A DNA stretch of 64,000 bases from Plasmopara viticola (taxonomy: Eukaryota > Oomycota > Peronosporomycetes > Peronosporales > Peronosporaceae). Where the stretch lies: positions 1-64,000 of the forward strand of contig MBPM02000065.1 in the NCBI GenBank assembly GCA_001695595.3, in the 5' to 3' direction. The translations under genes were made by a program, and so were the position numbers. Of this stretch, positions 1-12,076 are shown in pieces. Numbering within the stretch: position 1 is the stretch's first letter; every line of letters starts with the position of its first letter. The notes under the pieces were generated by a model. The model made no database searches. It was not told the origin of the DNA and was given only the letters and a program-made list of their open reading frames with translations.

Positions 1-364
1 TCGTAAACGCGCTTGACAGCATGGTTCCTGACGCCAATATCCTCTTTGCCGCAGCACATCAGTTAAAATATCCTTGCAAGCAGCGCGGGCATTTAAGGTC
101 GTGCAAGTCATTCAAGAAGCTCACACAGCAGTCGAACGCTATTTGCTAATGCAGACGGTCATGCTATACCAGTAGCAATTTATAGCTGCGCGAGAAGCTT
201 TCTTGACTGAGCCATGGCATACCTTAAGGGAGCATAACTTTACTAAAAGTACAGATTTGTTGCTGCCTTCCACTTTGAACATCACGTGTGGAAAGCACAC
301 AAAGCATCTTAAGAAGCAGATTGTGATCTCGTCAAATGACTGATTCACGGTTAATACAGCGTGC

Positions 365-418
365 CGAAATGCACAAGCCTACAAATGGCTTCGAAATGCA
401 CAAGCCTACAAATGGCTT
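365..418. repeat. 27-bp tandem duplication
   Basis: A 27-bp unit beginning CGAAATGCACAAGCC occurs twice in direct succession with a period of 27 bases. It is in frame in the short plus-strand open frame that crosses it, so the duplicated peptide would read KCTSLQMA twice. No function is inferred; it looks like a recent local duplication. Confidence 0.85.
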
Positions 419-711
419 TTTATAGGCAGCTTGCTGTCATGAACCTTCAAACCGCCCAAATGAGCGCAGTCGTAGACATACAATTCGGTCAGGCCCTTTC
501 TGAAGGCATGGGGAAGGATCAGGGGCAGCATATAATTTTCTTCAAAGTGTACACGGCCAGTAATGATGTGGAAGTCTTCCAAGGTTTGTTTACCTGTACC
601 CTTGGTCATTCTTGCACGCACACGTTTTGATCGAAAGCAACGGAAGCGGTAGCACCGGCTTAAAACCTTTCCCTTGACGACTGCGCATTGGTGATAGATC
701 AACCTATTCAA
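406..711 (-). other. protein-like open fragment, unknown
   Basis: A 101-codon minus-strand open frame has a composition typical of coding sequence, with a charged N-terminal half and segments such as TLEDFHIITGRVHFE and GLTELYVYDCAHLGG. I do not recognise the family. It has no convincing start context and no flanking exons that I could join. It may be an exon of an undetected gene or a fragment of a transposon protein. Confidence 0.25.
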
Positions 712-796
712 GCACCAATAGCATCAAAGGGCGCACGTGATGCGGCTGTCCGACAAACACGACAAGTGATCGATCTACCAAAAAAGTGTAAGCCTC

Positions 797-1114
797 TTGC
801 ACAGTGGCACCCTTACTACTACCAACGTGCAAAATTTTGTAGATTTACGTGGTCGAGGACGTTCTGTTGTCGCTGTAAGCTCCTCAGGGCAGCGTAATAT
901 GTCGCAATTTGAGCTTATGGGGGCTTCTTTACGACCGCAAAGGCGCTGCGAGAATTGTGGGCAGGTGGGGCACATAAGGAGCGGCCATAGCCTGCCTGCT
1001 TCTGCTAAAAATGATTTCAATGCCAGTGCTGTAGTCAGTCCCTTTGCTGATCCAAAGATCAATCTCGTTGCGCATATAATACCTACAGTATACTTAAAAC
1101 ACTGCATTCTTTAA
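797..1114 (+). pseudogene. degenerate zinc-knuckle fragment (retroelement or transposase relic)
   Basis: This open frame contains RCENCGQVGHIRSGH. It matches the CX2CX4HX4C zinc knuckle of Gag-like and some transposase-linked proteins, except that the last cysteine is replaced by histidine. Upstream is an arginine/glycine-rich stretch (RGRGR), also common near such knuckles. There is no protease, reverse transcriptase or integrase beside it, so it can only be called an isolated relic. The altered last ligand supports decay. A chance match is possible. Confidence 0.4.
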
Positions 1115-4100
1115 AGCTAATCCCGCGGCCGACCTTGCGGTCTAGTAAGCCCGAATGCTCGTGCGGCGGTCGATAGTTTTCATATATTGACCATACGCTT
1201 GAAGGTCGCGCACCCAAACGTTTGTGCGCTTAAAGCGGCCGGTCTAGCCCGGAGCTCACTAAGAAAGATTTTTTGACGCAATGAAAAATATGACTTTGAA
1301 TGCAAGGTAATCGCTCTGACAGTTATTTAATCAAAGCATGTAGCCTCAAGGATCTCGGGGATCCGAAGGTATAACAGAAAAGCTACGGCATGATAACCAC
1401 ATTTTTCACGAGCGCTAGAAGCTTTATGTGGAGTTGCGTGGTTTCTCCGTCTCGCAGAGTTTGTGAAGACCATTGGACCGGTTGTAGCGCATCTGCGAAA
1501 ATACTGTTGCAATCTAAGCCACGATAAATGGCGCAACTTTAAGGCCGCAGAGTTGAGTTCGATATATAATCAAAACTGTATGCTCCCAGTGCCTAATCAA
1601 GCATTATGTCAAACGTGTGACACCTCACGTGACACATCTTCAGCCTACCAAGACAAAAAAATGCACTTTAAGCTTATGGGCGTATATAAGGTGGTTGGAG
1701 TTTTGGTCGTATTACCCTGAAGGTTCACCTCGCCATAGAATAAGCTTTTTTAACAATCCGTGGTGAAGGCAGTTCTAGGGAGTACTTCATTCCAGGTGCA
1801 AGCTACCTTTTGAGGCTTCTTATAGCGCCGAGTAATATTTTAGCATGGTGCTAAAAACATGATGCGTATGGCTCGCGCTGGGTCAATCTCTTCTTCAGAG
1901 CCATATCGGTTCAATCAATGATAAATTAGAATTGGTCTTCGGAAAGCTTTCGCATTACCTGAAGCAGATAAGTGTTCTGTCAGTCATCAGAGCCTGCATC
2001 AAGTAATATTCATCCGATAAATCCTCATCTTTCTCGCCGGACCCTCTTTCCAGTAAATGAGTGGATCTTCCTCGATGCGACAATTCGCGGCGGTACATGG
2101 TGGTGGGCGAGTCGTATAACGCCTTAACCTTCGTTAGTTTTCGCCACTTCACTCACCTGAGAAGTAAACCGAGAAATGGTGTTTTTAAAGTCGTCATCTT
2201 CCTCTTTGTATTTGCTTTCGTATTGTAATTATTTAGGGCATCTGTACCAATTTGCATACTCAGGCACTCAGAAGGGCATCAAAATGTATAAATAGTCTGC
2301 CTAAATTACATAGTCTAGATATAGTGGATATAGAGAGCTACGGGAAGAGAACAGAAACAGATTCAGCTTAAATAAGTCAGTATTTATATGCATTTTACCC
2401 CACGCTAGGGTTAAGGATAGGAGACCATCGCTCACTGGAAATTGCTGTGTGATTCTGTCACAACTGACGGCTCAAGAGCACACACGTAGCGCTGAATTTG
2501 CGTATGGCGCTATCCTTGGTGCATTTAGGGCATAACAAAGAGCTGGCGTACTAGATGATGATGCAACTAATATGTCGTCTCAAGCGCCACCACTCAGATA
2601 TCTTGCTTGTATAATTTCTATAGGATTTTGAACAGAGGCTATTGAATACGGAATACATATCATGTCTCTGCTAGACTAGCGGGTCTTCTTTAAATACAAT
2701 TTGTTTTTTCTTTCTACCTTTACCTAACTAAATGTTTTTACGCTTTCAGCACTAATGTCGACTTATCAATCGAGCACTTTTCCTGCTTCGTGCTCACTAA
2801 ATTGCTTACTGGTTTACTCTTTGTATCGCTGGCTTGGTTGCTTGCTACGACGCTGATTCAAATTATTTGCTCGATCGCACGCTGACCACAACTTGCTTGG
2901 ACCCCATCAGAGCAGAGTGTCATGCGCTAAACCTGTGAGGCGCTAGTCACGTACCAAGCTACGAAGTGCCAACTAAAGAAGAGAGAACTGCGTTCGTCAA
3001 AGGGGCTGATGAGGGTCTTACCTCATGTTCCCATTGCCAAGACTGGCTTGTCATCCGGTGGCATCCAACCTTATGATGCTTGGTGAGCTGATCGAGTGGG
3101 GCGTAATACAAGTGATTAGCGCTATGTGGAAGTATTTAAATGACTTTCCAGGTATATATCGCTCACTAAATGTTATTGGTAGGCACTTGAATCTATACAA
3201 TACCCTTCTGCTTTCCAAAATGGATGAAACTGAGTTAAAGATGATTACGTTGTTGATGTGGATCTATAGAACCATTACGTACGAAGTTTATGTTAGACAA
3301 AATCCTATATTCGTCATCTAATTGGCTACTTGTGCAAGCATACAGCTTTTACTCTTATTAATGCTTAAGCCTGTTTTTACTCCACAAACTCGGATTGATT
3401 AGCAATTTTTGTTACACGACACGTTGTCCTGTGGCCTCGTACGTGCAGATTGGGTCTCTGTGATAGATGGAGCACCAAGTACTAAAAATTAGTAATGACG
3501 TGTGACAAAGGCTTCGAGAAATCGCGATCAAATATCTCAATGTCTTCGCTATCGATCTTCTACAAAGAGGTTAAAGCTACCGGAACTATCACGCAGTGAC
3601 TTAGCTGTCTCTAGCGTAACATACAGGTCACCACTCCCGGGACCGGGCAATTATCCCTCATTACACGATGAGCATCTTCTTATCTTTGGGGTATTCACCT
3701 CACTCACACATCGCAAGATCTTTTTCGGTGCGGGTCTGAAAGGCAGTCGCACATTTGCGTGTGATTGTTTATTCACTTCTGTGATCTATCCTTGGCTGTT
3801 TTATTTTGGTACTTTAACTAGGTGCCTGGTCGAGCGACAAACCCTTTAGCCACAGGGTCGGTTATTATTATTTCAATGGCAAGGACAGCCGTAGCATGAT
3901 GACATTTTGCTGCCGGGAGATTATCGTTGGCCAAACTTGATAAGATTATTAAGCAGATCATTAAGTTGTATACAATTCGAATGTTATTTCAGAGAATGTG
4001 ACGAGACTTACACTATATGTCGCCTATAAGAAGAAATGCCACTATCAGTTACTGAATAAGTGTTATAAAAGCAATGGTGACTCCGGTGCAGCCAAAATAT

Positions 4101-6541
4101 ATTATTACCCTATGGGACGAACTAGATTTATGATAAATATTTCATAAACATTAATATCAACACTGAAATAAGTGTTATTACATTAGTGTTAAGTGCATCA
4201 TGTTGTAACTTCTGTTTCATAAAGGCTAGGAGATGTGAGCAGTCGTTTACTCGATCTCTTTTTGCCTTATCTTAGATAAAGTGTGACCACGTCACGCCAT
4301 ACCAGCTTTACATTTAAGTTGAGAAAGTTAGAGACAATCTTGCACGTTGTGAGTTTTTTCGCTCGATAACTTAAGGGCCAAATATCTGGCTACTAGCCGT
4401 ACATTTTCCGTTGTCGTTATAACGATCACTAGCTGACAAAGCTTAAAAGCTGTCAACATCGATCATGCTGTACTGTTCTTTGTAGCTCAATTGTTATCAA
4501 TCACGCTGTATCGCTTACATTAACATCTAAAGCAATCACAAGCTGTTTGATGCTTTATTGTTGTGATTTATTTCTTCACAGACCTTTGCCCTCGGTACAA
4601 AGTCAAGCTGAAGAGAATTCACGGCGATTCTATGCTCTTAACAACCACTTGCTTGATGATTTAAAATGCAGCCCCATTTTACGCTCAAATTTCTACGTAG
4701 GTATCGATCGAACGGCATTTGATTGCTTCCATTGATAAGGTATGGCTTGCAACCGAATTACAGCGCTACAAGCCGTGAAATAGGGACCAGTAAGCTTATT
4801 TAGGTATTTGTATCTGAAAGCAAACTGCTATTCGAAAGTGCTAGCTTTCAAGCGAGCTAGTATGATGAAGAAGACCAAAACATTTTTATGTATCAAATAT
4901 GTGTTGATGGCAAAGAGAACAATTACGGCTGACTCATTCTGATTATTCTCTATTTCTCTGTACAAATTCAAATGACAAAGCGAAAGATACACATGTAGCT
5001 CTGACAGCGTCTAGATCAATGTTTTAGAGGAGTTAAAGTCCTGCCTTTGCTAAGGGCCATAAATAACATAAACAAGATAGTCATGTGATATACAAATTAT
5101 GTAAGCTTACTTTTCTTTTGAAAAATTGCCAGAGCCAGATATTTCGGAAGCCTTCCTCTTGAAAGCTATTAGCGAGACGTTCTTATAGAGTAGACACAAC
5201 ACTTTATTCTCACATGTTGAGGACGCTTCGACAGAGCTTTTTTATTGCTATAGAACGTTTTTAATCTCAGGCCCTAGTGCAGCCATACATTGCACCACCT
5301 TGAGGTCAATCAATTTAGCTTATTCAACACGCACGGGATATCAATTTAAGTTATTTAACGCACTTTGAGTGAGGCAAAGAGTATACCGCTGGTTCGGGTC
5401 GGGATTACAAAACCATGTATTCCACTTATTGAGCCAGTCGTTCATTCTCCTAGACCTGCATGTGACATGCTAAAGTTGCGTGACGGATGTGACTCTTACA
5501 AAAAAGCTTTCGAGCACCAGGTCAAGATATCAGCCAAGTTCAACTTTAACCTTGGCAGGAACTGAACCCACGCCCCCCCCGTCTTGCACTCCTCACACAG
5601 ATGTCTAAGTCGGTTTAACGTCTTGGTCCAGTCAAGTACTTCAACAGATACTTTTGTCCTAAACTTGAAACTGATACGACTTTTGAAGATCCGACTTCGT
5701 ATGTAAACCAAGCCTTACAAAGTACCAAAATGAGCAAGCCATTGCAAGGGTCCTGTAAGTGGAGAATGCTTCGGTTTAAAGGTCGGAAACAACGGTGATA
5801 CATTTCCGTTTCAACGCCACAAAGTACATTTGCGAATTGCTTCCTAATTAAGCCTAATAAGAACACCGGAGTGCTTTGCTGAGTGACGCAATGCAAAGGC
5901 TATTGGTAACGGTGACTGAAGAACAAATATTTTTCTTAAGATTTGCTGCAAACCTCAACTTCTTAACTTGCAGCTAAATGAATCAAATTGGTCTTTTCAA
6001 AGAAAAACAAAAACGCCCGTGAGGGATCTAGGGCTAGATTGCTCTTTACGGAAAACAAAAGTTGAACATCTTAACAGAAAGCTTTTCGCTTTGCTACCAA
6101 CAGCGAAATTAGGAAAGTTTTATAGTCCGCGTTTAGTTCATTACTGCCTTTTTCATAAATATTTGTTGGGCTGGCCATTTGGACTTCCTTGTCGCCTCAC
6201 TAAAATAAACCAGTAACCGTCCTGCACGTACACCAAAGAGCACCAAGGCTCAGAAGTTTTATAACCAAATGCGCACTGGTATCACTACAGCATTTTTGTG
6301 CCGGTTTTGCGATACTTGTCGCTTTTGCAACTGTATTGTGGATAATCAAGCATATCGGCTTTTTGGAATCAGAAACGCATCGACCGCTTTCAGATATCCT
6401 GTCGCTTTGTTGAAATTTTCCGTTGCTACGCCAATGGTTGCCGTAACACCCGCCAACGCTGAAGCGAGAAATGCCACTTCGCCTTCTTCTCAGTCTTTCA
6501 CAGACCGACCTCGCGAGTCGAGATTGTAACACTTCACGCCA

Positions 6542-9500
6542 ATGGTAGCGTCCTTACATAAGAATTTTACTGTACCCTCAGACGGCCCCAATCGTGGCGA
6601 CACGGTCATCGCGCAATATATCGTGGCCAAAGTTTCATGGTGGGGCACGTACCCGCGCATACTTGTGGTTACGGCATCCACACTGAGCACGTACAATCCC
6701 GAGACATTCCAATGTACCAATCAGTGGGATATCGCCGACATTAAAGCCGTAGAGAATTCTCCCACCAAGCACGGCTTCGTATTCAAATTCGAAAAGTCAC
6801 GCATTCGATCGATCAAATCAAAATTTATTAGTGCTGGACGCGGCCACTTGTTGTCACTTGTAGCTCGCCTGCGACGTCAAGCACAGGGAAATGCATTGCT
6901 TTATCGACTCGTGAGTGCTCGTACACTTTACTTTCGCTGCATTGAAAAGTATGCCAATGGGTCGAGCAAACTGCTGTTTCTGCAAATAACAGTCTCTAGC
7001 ATCATTTTTTTGGATGACTGTGGACGTCGAGTGCAGATCCTCCGTTCTTGTATCTCCGAATGGCCGCATTCTCGACGAAGCATTGCGAGGGCATGGTGCT
7101 GTCTACGGCTTTTCACGACCGATTTTTTCTATGCGCTGAGAGACTCGAGTGTTTGAATGAAATTGTGGCCGCAGCAACGGACGCAGGAGTGGAGTTATCC
7201 ACGACACCAACGCAACTCACGGCACTGCAACTCTGGCTTCACAGCACGCAACTATTGGATCGAGCGTCAGTTGTGCGATACGACGTGAAAAAGGCAACGC
7301 TTAAGGAGGGCAAGAGCGCTGTAGCGCCTGAAAACAATAGTAGTGACGGTGGCAAGAAGGCGTATCAAAAAATCCAGTTAATTTTGCAAGGCGATTGCAT
7401 TGTAGAGATGCATTGTTGCAAGCGCACTGTCATTGCACGGCCGTATAGAGCGCTTTTAGCAATCGTCCGCCCCGATTGGGATTCAAGAATGCTGGTTTTG
7501 GAGTTTAAGCAGGAGCAAACGCTATTACTTGACGTAGACGACCGCGATCAGATGATCATTATGTTACTGCTGGTGTGCCGTGAAGCAGGGCAGCACAATG
7601 TTGTCTTGATCTCCTCAGGTCTCAATTATTGCCGATTTTATCATCCACATACTGCTGACACTGCTACTGACGATGGCGGCAGTGGCGGTTTGTTCATGGA
7701 AACATTTTTGTTGAGACGAATCACGCAAACAAGCCAACGCGTCGAAGATAGCAATTTAAAAAGACGTCGAGGTAGCAGTGCGTGGTTTCCCCGCAGGCGA
7801 CGCAGCGGACCTCGAGCATCTCAAGGAAGCAATGATACAGCAAAATCTGACATCAGTAGGCGTAGCGGGTGGTTCCAGCGCCAAATGAACAAGCGTGCTA
7901 TCGAGCCCCTGTACGACATGCGCCACTCCATTGACTCGGAAATGTTTATGAATGAAGGTTTGAGCATCACTATGGCCATGGAGGAGCTCAATGCCAATCT
8001 TCCACTCGAAGCGCTTTCGCGTAGTGGGCTTGGGCTAGCAAATGTGGTGAATAAGGCCATGAAGCTTGTTTTTGAGCATCTCGTCATGTTAGTTACAGCA
8101 CTGCGACGATTTGGAGACACTACTAGCTTGGATTTAATCACCTCTCTACAGGCACTTGTGCGCTTGTATCACCATCCAGACGCATGCTTTCCCGATGAAC
8201 TGGTTAGTCTCTTGCCTGTTTGTCTTTGTTATGCGTTTAAAGCTTTGCATAACAAGCGTTTTGTTTGGTAGATCCCTCAGCTCTTGGACACTGTGCACGA
8301 GCTCATTTTGCAACAAGATACTCTTCCCTGTTATTGGTGCGTCAGGCTGCTGCAATGCCTGTTAGGCATTCGCACTCCAAATACCGCTCCGGGTTGCAAC
8401 CCAGCTGGTGACCAGCGAGCCAGAACTATTCAGCACCTTATTCAACACGCGACACTCCAGCACACCATCGTCAATCTCATTCCAGCCGCTTCGGTAACCT
8501 CCAACAGCTCATCCATGATGACAAAGTCGTCCGCCATCGGAGCATCATTTTGGGCGGATAATCCAGAAGTTGAATGTAGCCCACCGTCAAGTCTCTCGTC
8601 GACTCAGCCTTCGACTTTGTTTATGAAGAAAACAGGAGTCCGAAACAAGATAAATGTGCTTTTTTACGACGTTCTGCTCACACTGCACCAACTGTTAGTG
8701 TACCTACAAAGTGCAGCAAAAGAGCAGCGCATGGCACGTGGTCGTCTAAACCACATTGCAGCAAGCAATTGGCAAGAGCCGCGAAAAAATGACTCTGACG
8801 ACGTACCAGCCGATAAGCAGACTGACATGCTTGCAAGAAAACTTTTGGAAAAACATGAGTATTTAATGGACTCGATTGTCGATATCCGCCTTGTTCGTAC
8901 GGCCGAAACATCCGTGGCACTGGTAAAATTTGTTTTAAAGCATTTTGCGAACAAAACCATACGCGACTTTTATGCAGCGCCAAGTACCTGTCGCCCATCG
9001 CATTCTCGTGACGGTGACTTATACGACACGCAAAAACGGCGGCTTGGCGCGCTTAAAGTCTTTCTGTATGATTATCACAATGTGATCGAGAACAAAACGG
9101 ATTCTCAATCAGTGTTGTTTTGCTCAGAAAGGACAATTGAAATGCCGATCCATGCGTTTAGCAATGACACAAGCCAGTACACGAACGAAGCAATGGAAAA
9201 GTTGCTTAATCCTGGAAGCACGGGAGATGGATTTGGTACGGTCATATCAAATGGATCAATGAGACTCGAATACCTTAACTCTAGCGAGCCATCGACTTCA
9301 GTTGGAGATGACAAGAAAGCAGTAGAGCCAGGGGCATGTGCAAAAGCATTCCAGAAAAACCATGGCGTCGAATTAGTCGAGAGACTGTACAAGGCATCAT
9401 GTAAAATCAAAGATGCCGGCAGGACACAACCGAAGCAGCAAGCGAAGTACGATCGTAACGACAATTTTGGTCCGCACAACACTAACCAAGTGATGATGCC

Positions 9501-10128
9501 GTCCCTACGAGCGCCAGTGAAGCGTTTGAATGACCCAATCAGCCCCACACAAATTGATTGTAGGGCTGTTGAGGCAAATCTGTTTAAAATTGACGACATC
9601 GATGACGCGATCGATCCGGTAATCGACATTTCTAATGACTTCACAGCTGCCTGCTTATCACAGACCAATCGCAAACGTATCCAATCGTCAAATCGAAATC
9701 GCCAAACATGCGATGCATGCATCGGATGCAATGATGTGTGCGCTATGAAGGCTTGCTTTTTCTGCGCCGAGAAAGAATATAATCTTAGTGTTGCCTTCAC
9801 GCCCTCTGCAAAGCCAGCTACGCGTCAAGTAACATGGCAGCAACGCACACCATCATCAGTAAAGAGTTCTTTCAGCATTGAGCGGGAGTTTTCATCTTGT
9901 GAGATGAAGCGGCATCGAAGCCAGCGTTCGTGCTGGATTCGCGTAAATGACAGTGTTTTTGACGTGACAAGTTTGCTTGAGATACACCCTGGTGAAGCGT
10001 ACATACTTTTGGAGGCTGCCAAGCATGGCGGAGATTGCGGTTTAGTCCTGAGAGATCACCTGCCTGATGCACTGAAAACGCTGATGCAGTATCGGCTAGG
10101 CCGGTACTATCAATGCATAACATCGTGA
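6542..10128 (+). CDS. RME-8/DNAJC13 N-terminal-like protein with C-terminal Cys cluster and cytochrome b5-like domain
   Basis: The first 300 or so residues resemble the N-terminal region of RME-8 (DNAJC13, GRV2), an endosomal clathrin-uncoating and sorting factor. Visible matches are WWGTYPR, TLSTYNPETFQCTNQW and the strands that follow. An intron at 8203-8280 (GTTAGT...CTCAG, 78 nt) removes an in-frame TAG at 8269. The frame also changes once between about 7020 and 7080, consistent with one missing base. With both handled the product is about 1169 residues. After a low-complexity middle come six cysteines (CDACIGC...CFFC, about 9708-9770) and then a cytochrome b5-like segment with IHPGE and a second candidate haem ligand in LRDHLPDAL. 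No J domain is present, although RME-8 proteins of about 2200-2500 residues have one. The start ATG is well placed before the conserved region. The RME-8 and b5 similarities are seen; the function of the combination is inferred. Confidence 0.75.
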
Positions 10129-10213
10129 GATGTTATCAGTAATTTCCGTACATGCATTTTTGCAAGCCCATGTACTGAGATTACATCATGCCGATACCCA
10201 TGCTTAGAATTGA

Positions 10214-11966
10214 TCACTTGCTCGCCTTTAGTTTTTGCAGGCAACGTAGGGTCGTCTTCACCATAATAGACGTCGATTGGGTGACAATTGCTTCAAGAGT
10301 TTCCACATGACCAGCACAGTGCTCTGGGTACTTCGAAATTAGCGTAAAAACAACAGTGGCAAATTTAAGCGATCCCCGGACTTGCCCAGTTCCTGGACGT
10401 TCTAAAACGGTCTCGCATGCTCCAATAAATCGTTCTACTGTCAATGGGGAGAGTGTTGACTTGGTACTGAGAATATTTTGAAAAACGAAGAGTGCTGATT
10501 CATTTGAAAGCAAATGCGGACACAAAGGATTGGCGTTTTCATTGGTAATCAATGCTTCCAAACTTTTACTCAAAAATCCATCCAGCTGATCTGCTGGAAC
10601 TGCATTAGGGTTACGCAAAATTCGCGTGATGGCTTCTGCTTGCGGAGGGCCAACAACATAGTTAGAATCGTCATTTTTGCCTCCGACTAACAGAGGGAGT
10701 AGGAGTGATTCCACAAGAACTCCAGGATAACGAGAACCAAAGCAAAATGCAGTCTGAAGAAGCACGCGAGAAATAACAGATTCGGCTGTTCGGATCTTCG
10801 GTAAGATGCTGGTTTCAAGGAAGATAGCTGCGTACCGCAAGCTCCAATTGGAGTCAACAACGACACTGCCAGTAAAAATGAGCAGTATTAGACTCGTAAC
10901 ATTGCCATCTTTTATAGCAATTCTTACCAAGTAATTTGATATAAAGCTTCATCATTGGTCGAGTCTACATGAAGCATCTTGCATAGATACTGAAAGCTGC
11001 GCTCGTTAGCTGCGTATGTCGTATGGACGTCGTTGACGACTTCCGCCAACAAATCAAAGGAACGTGAAGCAATGTCATTTACTGCAGCAGTGTCTTCAGA
11101 ATACACGAGCTGGGCAAGCTGCTTGGCCAGGCTAGACGCACGATTCTCCATCTAGCACGAAAGAAGAAGTGAAAAAATGATCTAGATTTTTAAAACAGGT
11201 AGTCATCATCAAGAAAACCTCTTTCGATATTAGCGGTCGTTCTGGTGTTGTCACTTCACATTCTATGGAACTTGGAGGATGTTCACTCGATCCCTGCTCA
11301 GAACTCGCATAGATACCTGGTCCATGACAGCCTCACCTCTTGAGCGCTTATTTGATCGTGATAAGGCTATCTTTGCAGGCCACAAACCACGAAATGCCAC
11401 TACTTTGTTAACTCCTTCGTCTTCCATATCGTGTGTGGGAAATTCCACACGATTTAATATCAACCGCCGCATTCGACGTCGGAACGCAGCGTCCGTCGGC
11501 GTTTGTTCACTCTCCTTCTTATCTGCATCTTCTTGTAGCACCATTTTTGCTAGCGATAGGCATACGGCATCAATCTCGCGACGTCGCGGCATTGCTGTCA
11601 CTTGTAGAAAGGCACGAGCGAGACCTACAGCCGCGCCTGCGTTAAGAGATGCCCCACTCGCCAACGCACTCCATATTTCACGCTGTGCTCGCAAACTAAG
11701 CTGCTCCAGGCGAATCCCGAATTCTGCAGCCAATGTGTCCTCATTATCATCTCTCCTTTCTCATCGTCCAGAAGAATGGGCGTGCTGAGCTTGTGCAGAA
11801 CGTCGGGAGCTACTTGGCAATGCTCTTCACCAGCACAACATCAGCAAAATTATGCAATCGCCATATAGCAGGAAGTAACTATCGTTGTACCTTTTAAAAA
11901 CTCGCGCACGCCTGTGGCGCCTTTAGATGTGGCCAAAAAAGCCACACGATCGATTTCGCCCATCAT
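10214..11966 (-). CDS. Fanconi anaemia group E protein (FANCE)
   Basis: FANCE links the Fanconi core complex to FANCD2 in interstrand-crosslink repair. Four exons fit: 11966-11891, 11812-11287, 11151-10928 and 10865-10214. The introns are 78, about 135 and 62 nt (GTACAA..AAG, GTGAAC..GCTAG, GTAAGA..GGCAG). The second donor could instead be at 11271. The C-terminal half follows the human FANCE helical repeat pattern: QYLCKMLHV, the FLETSIL segment, RYPGVLVESLLLPLL, and near the end FTLISKYPEH and TTLRCLQKL. The N-terminal LSLRAQREIWSAL aligns with the human RICQRNLMSLL region. The predicted length of about 492 residues is close to the human 536. One base appears to be missing near 11750, in a GAGAGA run. 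Either of two adjacent ATGs (11966 or 11963) could start it. The gene lies tail-to-tail with the RME-8-like gene and 110 bp from the ZC3H3-like stop codon. Confidence 0.8.
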
Positions 11967-12076
11967 TATCGCACGAAAAAAAGCTTACGAACATTTGAAA
12001 TTATTATAAATAACGAACATTTGGGAATATTTGAATAAAGCATTTACCAATTAGAGTTTGTCTACAAAATTCATGC

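Larger units (their letters stand above)
1..6541. other. gene-poor flank
   Basis: No intact gene could be supported in this stretch. It is fairly AT-rich with only short open frames, none showing a recognisable domain chain or a convincing set of splice sites. It contains a 27-bp tandem duplication near position 365, a protein-like minus-strand fragment at 406-711 and a degenerate zinc-knuckle fragment at 797-1114. The remainder, including the strongly AT-rich 3.9-4.3 kb segment, shows nothing I can name. It is probably decayed transposon and intergenic DNA. The first supported start codon is at 6542. Confidence 0.6.

Noticed and set aside
6200..6532. Overlapping open frames on both strands just before 6542
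   Set aside because: No motif and no continuity with neighbours; probably promoter and 5' UTR of the RME-8-like gene.
8269..8271. In-frame TAG stop splitting the RME-8-like gene in two
   Set aside because: It lies inside a 78-nt GTTAGT...CTCAG intron (8203-8280); removing it keeps the frame and joins conserved text.
11263..11733. Separate hypothetical minus-strand gene upstream of FANCE
   Set aside because: It joins to FANCE at both ends by splice sites and matches the FANCE N-terminal region.
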